Below are positions 55,472-64,000 of a stretch of 64,000 nucleotides of DNA, piece after piece. Under the pieces are notes generated by a model. That model ran no database searches, had not been told where the DNA came from, and saw only the letters and a program-made list of their open reading frames with translations. Made by a program: the position numbers and the translations under genes. Each line of letters opens with the position of its first letter. Position 1 is the first letter of the stretch. The DNA comes from JAGVPT01 sp963717445 (GTDB lineage Bacteria > Bacteroidota > Ignavibacteria > UBA10030 > UBA8401), in assembly GCA_963717445.1 (NCBI GenBank), contig OY970334.1, positions 2,108,001 through 2,172,000 of the forward strand, given 5' to 3'.

Positions 55472-55905
55472 ATCATTATGCCTTCCTGGACTGTGACTCT
55501 ACATGATAACGACAATCGTTTATATCGGAAATACATTGTTGTGAAGCAAGAGGTTAAAATATTCAAGGAACAAACTTACGCTTAAAATGTGTGCCCCTCT
55601 ATCGTTCTTGATTTCCGTCGTGTTCAGATAACGCGGGTACAGTTTACGTTGGCTCCTTTTTCTAACCATATGGATTTAATACAACTGTCGAAGAGAGTGT
55701 GTCGAATTTCGTTTGATTGCGGATTATTTTGGGGAACCGGGCAGCGCTCGTAAAACAAAGCATCGGAAATCCAATGGGATCCTGCTGAAGCGCTTATTTT
55801 AGTCGAATCTTCCGTTTTGACAAGTCTTTAATCTATCGCGATGTTTTTTAGCACGAGCGCTAAGTTGACGTAAAAAACGAAATGTGCTGCGGCCTAACTA
55901 CCGAC
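55472..55905. other. Gene-free spacer
   Basis: No credible frame, terminal repeat or RNA was seen in this 434-bp gap between the transaldolase and the large secreted protein. It lies after the last gene of the oxoacid dehydrogenase/transaldolase operon, so both a terminator and the promoter of the gene at 55471 should lie here. Neither stands out by eye. Confidence 0.4.
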
Positions 55906-57063
55906 TCAAAGACTTCGGAGAGTTAGCGTTGAATCACTCAGGATCGCTTTTCTTTTCTCTTTAAGATTATTCAACAACATGTCATAGGCGTCTTTAAATT
56001 TCATGACTCCTTCTTCCAACAATTGCCGGCCAACATCGTCAATGTCTATACCTAATCTCTTCAAATCGACCAGTATTTTTTCCGCACTCTTAACATCAAG
56101 TAATATCGTATCCTTCGAAGCAATGCCATGATCAGCAAATGCAGCAATAGTTTCTTCCGGTAGAGTATTCACAGTATTCAGCCCAATAAGCGGCTCGACA
56201 TATTTCACATCTTTGTACTTAGGGTCTTTTGTCCCGGTACTTGCCCAGAGCGGCCGTTGAACATGTGCCCCGTTATCGATTAAGGATTTCCATCTCTCAC
56301 CATTGAATATTTTATTGAATGCCTGGTATGCTAACTTTGCATTGGCTATTGCCGCTGCGCCGAACAATTCTTTCGGGCCGGTGAATTCATGTTTCTTCTC
56401 TTGAGGAATCGATAACCGCGAGAGCCGGCTGTCGACTAAAACATCGATGCGGCTGAGGAAAAAACTTGCAACCGATCTTATCCGCTTTATCGATTTTCCC
56501 TCAGCAACCCTTCTAGTGAGCGCCCTGATATAAGCTTCTGCGACGGCTTCGTAGGTTTTAACTTCAAACAGAAGTGTAATATTGATGTTTATGCCCTCAT
56601 AGAGCATCTCTTCAATAGCAGGTATCCCCTCGTGAGTCGCTGGAATTTTTATGAAACAATTCGGCCGATTCAATTTCTGAAATAATCTTCTTGCCTCAAT
56701 CATCGTTCCTTCCGTATCGCGGGCCAAATGAGGCGAAACTTCAAGGCTGACAAATCCATCCACTCCCTCCGATTCATCATAAACGGGCCGTAGGATATCA
56801 CACGCGTCCTGAACATCTTTCACGGTAAGTTCTTCGTAGACCTCTTGAATTGTCCTATTTTCCCTAAAGAGTTTTTTCATTTGACTATCATAATCACTGC
56901 TGTTGGAAATAGCCTTATTGAAGATACTGGGGTTCGTCGTCACCCCCCGAAGACCTTCCGTCAGCATTCTCTCTTCCAATTCACCGTTATTGATTTTTTC
57001 ACGTGTTAAATTATCCATCCAATAGCTTTGCCCATAGGTGATAAGCTCCAACAAATTATTCAT
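55906..57063 (-). CDS. tal: Transaldolase
   Basis: The 385-residue product is a TalB-barrel enzyme of the longer bacterial group. The N-terminus has 'GQSYWMDNLTREKI' and 'GLRGVTTNPSIFNKAI'; the Schiff-base lysine is K139 in 'NCFIKIPATHEGI'. 'INITLLFEVKTYEAVAEAYI', 'VASFFLSRIDVLVDSRL' and 'RPLWASTGTKDP' are the remaining family blocks. It moves dihydroxyacetone units between sugar phosphates in the pentose-phosphate pathway. AAGGATCATC precedes the ATG. It follows the dehydrogenase by 61 bases and is probably co-transcribed with it, linking the operon to pentose or hexose catabolism. Confidence 0.93.
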   Translation of the reverse strand: MNNLLELITYGQSYWMDNLTREKINNGELEERMLTEGLRGVTTNPSIFNKAISNSSDYDSQMKKLFRENRTIQEVYEELTVKDVQDACDILRPVYDESEGVDGFVSLEVSPHLARDTEGTMIEARRLFQKLNRPNCFIKIPATHEGIPAIEEMLYEGININITLLFEVKTYEAVAEAYIRALTRRVAEGKSIKRIRSVASFFLSRIDVLVDSRLSRLSIPQEKKHEFTGPKELFGAAAIANAKLAYQAFNKIFNGERWKSLIDNGAHVQRPLWASTGTKDPKYKDVKYVEPLIGLNTVNTLPEETIAAFADHGIASKDTILLDVKSAEKILVDLKRLGIDIDDVGRQLLEEGVMKFKDAYDMLLNNLKEKRKAILSDSTLTLRSL

Positions 57064-57124
57064 GATGATCCTTACGTGTATAGGTTAATAGATGTGAGTA
57101 TATCAAAAAAATGGAGCGGCTTGG

Positions 57125-58393
57125 TCAGATATCTATCGGTTTTGCATGGGTAAGCAAGTAATCTTCAGCTTCCTTGGACCAAATTCCTTTGGTTTTTTGA
57201 ACTATAAGAGATAAGTTCTTACATAAAGAATCTGATTCGCCTTTCTTTTCAAGATCTTCCAAAGCGGTCAATGGTAAAGAAATACCAGTGTATATCAATT
57301 TTTTCCCACCCGGAATGTTTGGCAGATTCAATATTGAGTTAGCAGCCGAATCCAAACCGCCGATGTGAGTGATCATTATTGCCGGATTAATAGCTGCCCT
57401 GCCAATCAAATCCAACGCATCCAACATATCATCCGTGGTAGAGCCGACCGACCCGATCACGTGATGACCATAGTAATGCACATTGTAAAAATTGAATAGG
57501 GCGGTAAAATTTTGATCGGTGGGGCCGGTAAAAAAATTTACGCATCCGTCCAATCCTAGAATTTTGGAAGCTTGTTCTACGACAACCGCACTTGGTACCA
57601 TAACCAACACATCATCGTAGCCCTTACCGTCAGTTAAATTCATCAACTCCTTAACGGCGTTTTCGTGTTTCACATTGACATAATATAGACTAACACCCAT
57701 GAGAGCAGCTTCATGCGACGGGAATAATACGGCAGCTCGTTCGAGTCTACTTTGATCAATATCGGTCAACACAATAAGCTTGGGCCTTCGTTCGGAATGC
57801 AACAGGATATCGAGAAATTCGATTCCCATGGGACCGGCACCGCCCAATAGGGCCAGCTTTCCGTCCTTTTTTACACCCATCTCATGCTTGTATTGCTGAG
57901 GCTTGATATGATACTGTGATTTCAATGCGCCGAGGATGCACGCCACCGGTTCAGAAAGAGATGCCTTGAAAAATGAATCTCCAAAGTAAGGGATAAGACA
58001 GTTCATCCCTATGACCTCCGAGGGAATAACAATTTTCGTGGCGTCTCCACCCACATATTGGTAGGAATAACCAACGGCTTCACTTTCTTTCCCGGGAAAA
58101 TTTATCGCAGGTTGAATACTATATTTCATGCCCTCGTTGAACTTATCCTTTAACTTTTCACCTACTTTTAGAATCGTGCCACACTGTTCATGTCCAATGA
58201 TGATCGGCTTTTCCGCTATATCCTTGGTGACCCTTTTATGGTCTGCACCTTGAATAACAGCTTTATAATCCGACATACAGATGCTGTTGGTCGTAACGTT
58301 AGCAAGAACTTCATCGTCCTTTATCTCCGGCAATTCAAATTGTTCAAGCCTTAGATCCTTCTTGCCGTACAATCGTAATGCTGTAGTTTTCAT
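57125..58393 (-). CDS. Zinc-type MDR dehydrogenase, L-sorbose-1-phosphate reductase-like
   Basis: The 422-residue medium-chain dehydrogenase has catalytic-zinc ligand C39 in 'NSICMSDYKA' and the H68-E69 pair in 'IIIGHEQCGTIL'. The nucleotide site is 'KLALLGGAGPMGIEFLDILL', followed by 'LTDIDQSRLERA'. The opening 'TTALRLYGKKDLRLEQFELP' and 'VIQGADHKRV' closely resemble SorE-type sugar-phosphate reductases, and the length (about 420) fits that group rather than simple alcohol dehydrogenases. It probably interconverts a ketose or its phosphate with a polyol. Its neighbours are transaldolase and a family A element that separates it from E1. Confidence 0.82.
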   Translation of the reverse strand: MKTTALRLYGKKDLRLEQFELPEIKDDEVLANVTTNSICMSDYKAVIQGADHKRVTKDIAEKPIIIGHEQCGTILKVGEKLKDKFNEGMKYSIQPAINFPGKESEAVGYSYQYVGGDATKIVIPSEVIGMNCLIPYFGDSFFKASLSEPVACILGALKSQYHIKPQQYKHEMGVKKDGKLALLGGAGPMGIEFLDILLHSERRPKLIVLTDIDQSRLERAAVLFPSHEAALMGVSLYYVNVKHENAVKELMNLTDGKGYDDVLVMVPSAVVVEQASKILGLDGCVNFFTGPTDQNFTALFNFYNVHYYGHHVIGSVGSTTDDMLDALDLIGRAAINPAIMITHIGGLDSAANSILNLPNIPGGKKLIYTGISLPLTALEDLEKKGESDSLCKNLSLIVQKTKGIWSKEAEDYLLTHAKPIDI

Positions 58394-58411
58394 ATTAAAT
58401 TCTCTTTGTTA

Positions 58412-58629
58412 TTAGAAGCTATCTCAAAAACGCTTGATTATGTCCTTCTGAAGGAATACTGACAGATCATTGTCATTCTGAACCCCGTCGCTTTTCAGAC
58501 GGGGTGAAGAATCCATGACAATGACATACCTTGACTCTACTAGCCTTCCATGTCATGGATGCTTCGCTCCGCTCAGCATGACATTTACGGCTGCTTTCTG
58601 CATGAAAACCATTTTTGAGATGGCTTCTA
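58412..58629. repeat. MITE-like element, family A (best copy)
   Basis: A 218-bp element with ends TTAGAAGCTATCTCAAAAA and (inverted right end) CTAGAAGCCATCTCAAAAA. The interior has CATTGTCATTCTGAACCCCG, a CCCCGTC…GACGGGG hairpin and GTCATGGATGCTTCGCTCCG. The right terminal repeat provides the TAG stop of the E1 gene (58627-58629), so it was inserted at or replaced the original gene end. It splits the operon between E1 and the MDR dehydrogenase. Confidence 0.7.
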
Positions 58630-61089
58630 GATACCTTTTCTATCGCGTCTCTGCATTTCTCCTAAACTTTGAGTTGTCGTTACTTTGTGCCCGGGCAGCG
58701 GGTACATGCGTTCGTGAATCGCATCAACAAGCCATTCCTTTTGAGGGAAAAACATCTCTTCCATTTCCGCGCCAGGCGTAATCCAGTTTCTTGATCCGAC
58801 AACAACGGGCGGCGCATCCAAATAATCGAAGGCAGCCTCAGTCACCTGATTTGCCATTGTCTTTAAGAATGATCCGCGCTCAACTGCATCGGAAGTAAAC
58901 AGGATTTTTCCAGTCTTTTTCACCGATTCAATAATTTTATCATAGTTGAGCGGATTGACAAAACGAGCGTCTATGATTTCGGCGCTTACCTTATATTCTT
59001 TTTCAAGAACATCTGCCGCATCGATTGCTGTGTATAACGCAGAGCCGATTGTAACAATCGTTATATCTTTTCCTGTTCTCCGGATTGCAGGTTCCCCTTC
59101 CTCAATTTCGTAGTAGCCTTTAGGTACCCCGCTCTTGATGAACATTTCCCCAATATCGTATAGCCTTTGACTCTCGAAAAATACAACAGGGTCGCTCCCG
59201 CTTAAAGCTAAATTGAGCATTCCCTTTGCATCATATGGAGTGGCAGGGAACATCACCTTCAATCCCGGTATATGCGCTACTATTGCCGTCCAATCCTGTG
59301 AATGCTGAGCGCCGTATTTACTTCCAACGGAGATGCGCAGGACAAAGGGCATTTTCAATACCCCCGCGGACATCGCCTGCCACTTGGACATTTGATTAAA
59401 GACCTCATCTCCTGCGCGCCCCAAGAAATCGCAATACATTAACTCAGCCAGTACCCTGCCTCCACACATTGCGTACCCCGTCGCCGAGCCGACAATTGCT
59501 CCTTCAGAAATTGGAGCGTTGAATAACCGGTGATACGGAAGGGCCTCGGTTAATCCGCGGTATACTGCAAACGCTCCTCCCCAATCTCTGTTCTCTTCCC
59601 CGTATATTACAAGTGTTGGATCTATGTATGCCCTGTGCAGAACCGCTTCAAAGAGACCATCTCTGTATGAATACACCTTCGATTTAGAAATGGGCTTACC
59701 ATTTTCATCTAATCCGTATCTCTCTTTTTTTGCGATCGATTTGACCCGTGGATTTTCTTCGATAGGTATAAGAACTTCGGGCTGTCGATCATCGAACTTT
59801 TCAATCTTCTTATTTGAAAACATCACCTCCCCGATAATTTCAGACCGGAGGCCAATCCTTGGGGAGACTACCGGATCGATGGCTAATTTCAGAACCTCCT
59901 TTATGCATTCGACCGCCGATTCTTGCATCGGCTCGATTTCATCCTTGGCAATGATCTTATGTTGGGTAAGATAATTCGTGTATTCAATGATCGGATCGTG
60001 TTTTAGCCACAGTTCTAATTCCTCTTTAGATCTGTATGATGAGGCATCGGAAGGCGAGTGGCCTGAAAAACGGTATGTCGCCGTATCCAGCAGAATCGGG
60101 CCTTTCCCCATTTCCAAAATTTTCCTTTTTCTCTCAATTGAATCTGCAACCGCCAACGGATTGCTTCCATCAACGCGCTCACTGTACATCGCATCCGGAT
60201 TTACCCCAGCTCCGATTCTCGCCAGTTGACCGAAGCCCATCGTCTCACCGTTTGTTTGTCCCCCCATCGCATAAAAATTATTCATAAAGTTGAAGATGAT
60301 TGGCGGCGCACCCCCAACATTTTTGTCCCACAATGTATTGTATTGATCCATCGCCGCAAGCATCATTGCTTCCCATGTGGGTCCAGTCGCTGAAGCTCCA
60401 TCTCCAATGTTGGCAATAACTATTCCGGGTTTACGATTAATGCGTTTATAGAGTGCGGCACCTACTGCGATGTCCGAAGATCCTCCAACGATGGCATTAT
60501 TCGGCATACTTCCAAATGGAGCGAAAAAAGCGTGCATGGAGCCGCCAAGCCCCATATTAAAGCCATTTTCTTTCGCAAATATTTCAGACAAGGTCCCATA
60601 CAAAACGTAATAGACCGCCAATTCTTTAATCTTTTTATTTCGGTACGGCTCAAGGGCTTTTAATATTCTCCCGGTCATATAAGAGACCATGGTATTCTCC
60701 AGCTCAGCATCACTGAGTTTATGAACCGCGGAGAAACACTTGCTGAGAATCTCGCCATGGCTTCTATGGGAGCCAAAGACAAAATCGTCTTTGGTGAGAT
60801 TTAACGATTGCCCTACTGCAGCAGCCTCCTGACCTGTCGATAAATGTGCGGGTCCCTTATGATTGTATTGGATGCCCTGGTACGATCCCTCAATCTTAAT
60901 ATTATTTAAGCAGGTCTCAAATTGGCGGATCAACAACATATCGATTAAGATTTGCCTAAGAGTTTCTTCTCCGTATTTTTCAATCTCAAGCTTAGCATCA
61001 GACTTATACTGATTGAGTACGATATCTTTTGATTTTACTACGCCGTATGCTCTTACTTTTTCAGGATTAACAACGATACTTCTTGGCAC
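58627..61089 (-). CDS. Fused alpha/beta E1 of a branched-chain/pyruvate-type 2-oxoacid dehydrogenase
   Basis: The 820-residue product starts at GTG 61089 with AGGAG 5 bases upstream. The alpha part (about 35-440) has 'HLSTGQEAAAVG' and the ThDP motif 'NIGDGASATGPTWE' (GDG 229-231) ending in 'FNFMNNFYAMGG' (NN 270-271). The beta part (about 465-810) has 'IYGEENRDWGGAFAVYRGL' and 'VVFFESQRLYD'. An extra segment of about 55 residues (117-170) sits in the alpha part, between the 'SHRSHGEILSK' loop and 'GFNMGLGGSMH'. The 2-oxoacid cannot be fixed. E3 and E2 lie upstream; the TAG stop lies in a mobile-element repeat. Confidence 0.9.
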   Translation of the reverse strand: MPRSIVVNPEKVRAYGVVKSKDIVLNQYKSDAKLEIEKYGEETLRQILIDMLLIRQFETCLNNIKIEGSYQGIQYNHKGPAHLSTGQEAAAVGQSLNLTKDDFVFGSHRSHGEILSKCFSAVHKLSDAELENTMVSYMTGRILKALEPYRNKKIKELAVYYVLYGTLSEIFAKENGFNMGLGGSMHAFFAPFGSMPNNAIVGGSSDIAVGAALYKRINRKPGIVIANIGDGASATGPTWEAMMLAAMDQYNTLWDKNVGGAPPIIFNFMNNFYAMGGQTNGETMGFGQLARIGAGVNPDAMYSERVDGSNPLAVADSIERKRKILEMGKGPILLDTATYRFSGHSPSDASSYRSKEELELWLKHDPIIEYTNYLTQHKIIAKDEIEPMQESAVECIKEVLKLAIDPVVSPRIGLRSEIIGEVMFSNKKIEKFDDRQPEVLIPIEENPRVKSIAKKERYGLDENGKPISKSKVYSYRDGLFEAVLHRAYIDPTLVIYGEENRDWGGAFAVYRGLTEALPYHRLFNAPISEGAIVGSATGYAMCGGRVLAELMYCDFLGRAGDEVFNQMSKWQAMSAGVLKMPFVLRISVGSKYGAQHSQDWTAIVAHIPGLKVMFPATPYDAKGMLNLALSGSDPVVFFESQRLYDIGEMFIKSGVPKGYYEIEEGEPAIRRTGKDITIVTIGSALYTAIDAADVLEKEYKVSAEIIDARFVNPLNYDKIIESVKKTGKILFTSDAVERGSFLKTMANQVTEAAFDYLDAPPVVVGSRNWITPGAEMEEMFFPQKEWLVDAIHERMYPLPGHKVTTTQSLGEMQRRDRKGI

Positions 61090-61123
61090 GACTCACTCCT
61101 ATTATTTATTTCGTAGATCAATC

Positions 61124-62473
61124 TTAATTTAATTCCAACACAGTATCTTTAATGATTTCAGAAACCGTCGGGTGGGCAAAAATTATATCTTGAATGTCTT
61201 TCACTCTAAATTCTGCCTCTATCATCGCTGCCGCGCCATAAATAATTTCCGAATTGACTCCACCTAAAATGGTCACACCGAGCAATACGCCTGAATCTCC
61301 ATCCACAACGACCTTGCAAATTCCTTTTTCGTTTCCATGTTCCGCTAAAAACCGTCCATTCACGCGCATCTGCAAAGAGCCAACCTTCACGTTGCGCCCT
61401 TCTTTCTTGGCTTGATCCTCAGTTAATCCGACACCGGAAAGTTCAGGGTAAGTGTACACCACCCACGGAATAGCATGATACCTCATTCTGTCTTTTTGAA
61501 GGCATATAGTATTCACAGCGACTTCTCCCATCCTGTACGCAGAATGGGCCAGCAATGATTTGCCCGTCACATCTCCAACGGCATAAATATTTGAAATGTT
61601 GGTCTGCATTCTCTCATTGACTTTTATGCCACTTTTATCGAAGTCAATATTCATCGCCTCCAACCCCAAATTTTCTAAATTTGGTTTCCTGCCTACGGCC
61701 ATGAGAATTAAATTTGCCTGGCGGCTTTCTTCCTTACCATCCTTAACGAAGGTAATTTTATTTTTATCAATTGATATGACTTTTGCAGCAGTGATAAAGC
61801 TGCATCCTTTTAATGATGACCGAATCAAAGCGGCAATATCTCTATCGAAGTTTGATAAAATCTCCGGTAGAAATTCAATCACCGAAACCTGAATTCCAAG
61901 CAGGCTAAAGTACGAAGCAAACTCAATGCCGATGACTCCTCCGCCAATGATGGTCAAATCCTTCGGCAAACGGTCTATTTCCAGCATTTCATCACTGGTG
62001 AGCACATTCGCTTCATCCGCACCGGGAATAGAAAGTTTTATAGGGGAAGAACCGGTAGCGATGATAATATTTTCGGCTGAGAATTCTTGATTCCCGACTG
62101 AGACAATGTTTTGTCCTTCAATTTTTGCGCTACCGGTAAGCACATCAACATTATGCCGCCTCATTTGATAATCTACGCCTTTTGTTAACACTGATACGGT
62201 TTTGGCTTTCCATTCCATGGCTTTTTTCAAATCGTATTCGACCCCCGAAAAAGACACTCCCAGATGTTGACTGTTTTGCGCCGAATAAAAAATCTTGGCG
62301 GAGTTCAGAAGAGCTTTGGTGGGAATACACCCTCTATTTAAGCAGACACCGCCAAGGCTCTTATCCTTTTCGATGAGCAATGTTGTTTTACCTTGTGCTC
62401 CAGCTCTTTCCGCGGCACGGTATCCGCCGGGACCAGCTCCAATAATGATGATGTCGTATTTCTTTTCAGCCAT
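61124..62473 (-). CDS. lpdA: Dihydrolipoyl dehydrogenase (E3)
   Basis: The 449-residue flavoprotein has the FAD motif 'DIIIIGAGPGGYRAAERA' and the redox disulfide C44/C49 in 'GGVCLNRGCIPTKALL'. The NAD motif is 'LTIIGGGVIGIEFASYFSLL', 'IYAVGDVTGKSLLAHSA' is present, and the catalytic H434-E439 pair lies in 'FAHPTVSEII'. It reoxidises dihydrolipoamide in the E1-E2-E3 complex. Its ATG directly follows the E2 stop, and AGGAAA inside the last E2 codons is the ribosome-binding site, so translation is coupled. Confidence 0.96.
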   Translation of the reverse strand: MAEKKYDIIIIGAGPGGYRAAERAGAQGKTTLLIEKDKSLGGVCLNRGCIPTKALLNSAKIFYSAQNSQHLGVSFSGVEYDLKKAMEWKAKTVSVLTKGVDYQMRRHNVDVLTGSAKIEGQNIVSVGNQEFSAENIIIATGSSPIKLSIPGADEANVLTSDEMLEIDRLPKDLTIIGGGVIGIEFASYFSLLGIQVSVIEFLPEILSNFDRDIAALIRSSLKGCSFITAAKVISIDKNKITFVKDGKEESRQANLILMAVGRKPNLENLGLEAMNIDFDKSGIKVNERMQTNISNIYAVGDVTGKSLLAHSAYRMGEVAVNTICLQKDRMRYHAIPWVVYTYPELSGVGLTEDQAKKEGRNVKVGSLQMRVNGRFLAEHGNEKGICKVVVDGDSGVLLGVTILGGVNSEIIYGAAAMIEAEFRVKDIQDIIFAHPTVSEIIKDTVLELN

Positions 62474-63850
62474 CTATTTCCTCATCGCATCCGATGTAAT
62501 TGCCAAATCTATTTCCGATATTGTTTTCGCAAGACTTTGCAAAAAGCGGGCGCCCACTGCTCCGTCAATAACTCGATGGTCTATTGTAAGCGAAAATGAA
62601 ATATGCGGGATATAATCTATCCCCTTGCCGTTGTCTACAGGTTTTAAAACTATGGCGTTAATGCCCAAAATTCCGGTTTGAGGCAGATTCAGCACCGGTG
62701 TGAATGACTCGATTCCCAGACTTCCCAAATTTGTCGTCGTGAACGTTGCTCCGTTGAGTTCTTCAGGGGCTATTTTACCGGAAAGACACGCTGCCGATAG
62801 GCGCTTAGCTTCTGCACTAAGTTTAAGCAGACTCAAGTCTCGTGCATTTTTAATGACTGGTACCATTAGCCCGCGGGGGGTATCGACCGCAAAACCAAGA
62901 TGAATTTTATTATGGTATTCGATCTGATCCCCTTTCAACAGGCTATTTAATTCCGGGTGTACCGGCAGCACTTGCAACACCGCGTATTGAACAAGATCAT
63001 TAATAGTAACCGCTTGAAATTCCTTGTGCAGCGTGCTATTCTTGAATCGATGCCGCAAAGCCAATAACGCTGTTGCATTTGCACTGCTATTCAGAGTAAG
63101 TTGTGCCGAATTTCTTAGGGACTCGAGCATGCGGCCGGCAATTAACTTTCTTATCCCTTTTAATGCCACTATCTTAATAGCCTCCTCATCCAAAGGAGAA
63201 GGGCTTTCCGTCCCGTGATTTCTGATGTCTGAGATAGTTACACGCTCACCAACTCCGCTACCTACTCGTGGTCTGCCACTACTTTCAGTTACTAAATCCT
63301 TAGCAGCAAGTGACAGGGGCGAGATGCTCGTGTTTGCCTCCAGGATATCCCGTTCAATTATTCTACCATCAGGTCCTGTCCCTTGAACATCCTCCGTTGT
63401 TATGCCCAACTTGTCAGCTAGATTTCTTGCCCTCGGAGAAATCCAGCTTTTCACTAATACATTATCGTCCTCCAATCGGACGGTTTTGATTTCTTTCTTA
63501 ACGCTCGTTGCAAGAGATTCGGATTTCCTATTATCCTCTAATTGAATCGCCTCGTTCGGTTTATCAACGGCTGAATGTCTTTCACGCGGTTCAAATTCTG
63601 TGTAACTTTCACCCTCACTGCCGATAACTGCAATATTAGTTAACACCGGAACTTCTTCACCATTGTTGAAAAATATTTCAAGGAGGACTCCGTCGTCGGG
63701 GGACTCAATATCAAAGACGGCTTTATCGGTTTCAATTTCACACACGATCTCCCCTTTCTTGACTTTTTCACCTTTCTTTTTTTTCCAATCAAGGATAAGA
63801 CAGGTCTCAACTGTATTTCCTTGCTTAGGTAATAATATCGGAGTGATCAT
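62474..63850 (-). CDS. Dihydrolipoamide acyltransferase (E2)
   Basis: The 458-residue product has one lipoyl domain (1-80) with lipoyl K43 in 'CEIETDKAVFDIESPDDG'. An acidic/polar linker and a peripheral-subunit-binding domain (about 138-172, 'ISPRARNLADKLGI', 'VQGTGPDGRIIERDI') follow. The CAT domain ends in the catalytic 'TIDHRVIDGAVGARFLQ' (H425, D429). 'LKGIRKLIAGRMLESLRNSA' starts the acyltransferase core. It forms the core of the oxoacid dehydrogenase complex. The start ATG overlaps the previous stop (ATGA). Confidence 0.95.
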   Translation of the reverse strand: MITPILLPKQGNTVETCLILDWKKKKGEKVKKGEIVCEIETDKAVFDIESPDDGVLLEIFFNNGEEVPVLTNIAVIGSEGESYTEFEPRERHSAVDKPNEAIQLEDNRKSESLATSVKKEIKTVRLEDDNVLVKSWISPRARNLADKLGITTEDVQGTGPDGRIIERDILEANTSISPLSLAAKDLVTESSGRPRVGSGVGERVTISDIRNHGTESPSPLDEEAIKIVALKGIRKLIAGRMLESLRNSAQLTLNSSANATALLALRHRFKNSTLHKEFQAVTINDLVQYAVLQVLPVHPELNSLLKGDQIEYHNKIHLGFAVDTPRGLMVPVIKNARDLSLLKLSAEAKRLSAACLSGKIAPEELNGATFTTTNLGSLGIESFTPVLNLPQTGILGINAIVLKPVDNGKGIDYIPHISFSLTIDHRVIDGAVGARFLQSLAKTISEIDLAITSDAMRK

Positions 63851-64000
63851 ATGTTTATCTTAATTCTCTTTATTGTTGTAATTTCTTCCAAGAACTCATC
63901 CAGCACGGAACAAACGAGACTTAAACTTTCTTCTTCGTCCCCGGCATTAGTTTTTCCTCGCCAGATATTCTTCAAGATCAATCGAACGCTTTCATCATTT
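63847..64000 (-). CDS. C-terminal end of an unidentified gene (cut by window edge)
   Basis: Fifty codons are visible, ending 'EEITTIKRIKINI' and TGA 63847-63849, which overlaps the E2 ATG by 4 bases. The tail ('NDESVRLILKNIWRGKTNAG', 'EEESLSLVCSVLDEFLEE') is helical and acidic. The tight overlap shows it is the gene before E2 in the same operon. Family not recognisable from this end. Confidence 0.6.
   Translation of the reverse strand, partial: NDESVRLILKNIWRGKTNAGDEEESLSLVCSVLDEFLEEITTIKRIKINI

Overview
The window looks like a chromosomal segment of an FCB-group bacterium, most likely Ignavibacteriota or a related Bacteroidota lineage. Two secreted proteins end in type IX secretion sorting domains of the NPFNPTT/NPFNPST type common in that lineage. 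There is one TonB-dependent receptor with a carboxypeptidase-regulatory-like N-terminus and no SusD partner. Most of the gene content is exported carbohydrate-active enzymes. No rRNA, intact tRNA, CRISPR array, integrase or phage gene was seen.

Layout. (1) 1-17 kb, minus strand: a polysaccharide-use locus. Its gene order is MFS sugar transporter, ROK kinase, TonB receptor, a T9SS-sorted beta-helix protein, a GH99/71-like protein, a GH92 alpha-mannosidase, a ceramidase-like hydrolase, GH43, a glycosidase-like protein and the start of a secreted Gfo/Idh/MocA oxidoreductase. (2) 17.4-22.3 kb, plus strand: a truncated secreted protein, a DUF362 protein with both a Tat signal and a T9SS tail, and a second, visibly more GC-rich GH92. 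(3) 22.3-35.3 kb, minus strand: a tight glycosidase operon with three GH95-like/DUF5703 proteins, an esterase-GH3 fusion and a GH43, ending in gene remnants. (4) 35.4-44.3 kb: IS3 and GH38 remnants, a sugar-porter MFS, an unassigned secreted protein, a GntR/LacI-type regulator and a sodium:solute symporter. (5) 44.4-51.5 kb: a segment bracketed by two direct copies of a 150-bp tRNA-Arg-like element. It holds two Gfo/Idh/MocA oxidoreductases, a Tat-exported sugar isomerase-like protein, a DUF1080 protein, an esterase and a GIY-YIG protein; this set resembles known 3-keto-glycoside catabolic loci. (6) 51.5-55.5 kb: an APC permease and a large secreted protein of unknown family. (7) 55.9-64 kb, minus strand: E2, E3 and a fused E1 of a 2-oxoacid dehydrogenase complex, then a sorbose-1-phosphate-reductase-like dehydrogenase and transaldolase.

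How it works together (inference): exported GH92, GH99-like, GH43, GH3 and GH95-like enzymes and esterases trim mannose- and xylose/arabinose-containing glycans. Oligosaccharides enter through the TonB receptor, sugars through the MFS and SSS carriers, and are phosphorylated by the ROK kinase or oxidised by the Gfo/DUF1080 pathway. Carbon then passes through transaldolase and the oxoacid dehydrogenase.

The intergenic DNA is rich in short repeats. There are two MITE-like families with terminal inverted repeats, REP-like hairpins, three perfect 68-bp tandem units that start like a tRNA gene, and many C-terminal or N-terminal gene fragments. This points to a locus remodelled repeatedly by recombination.
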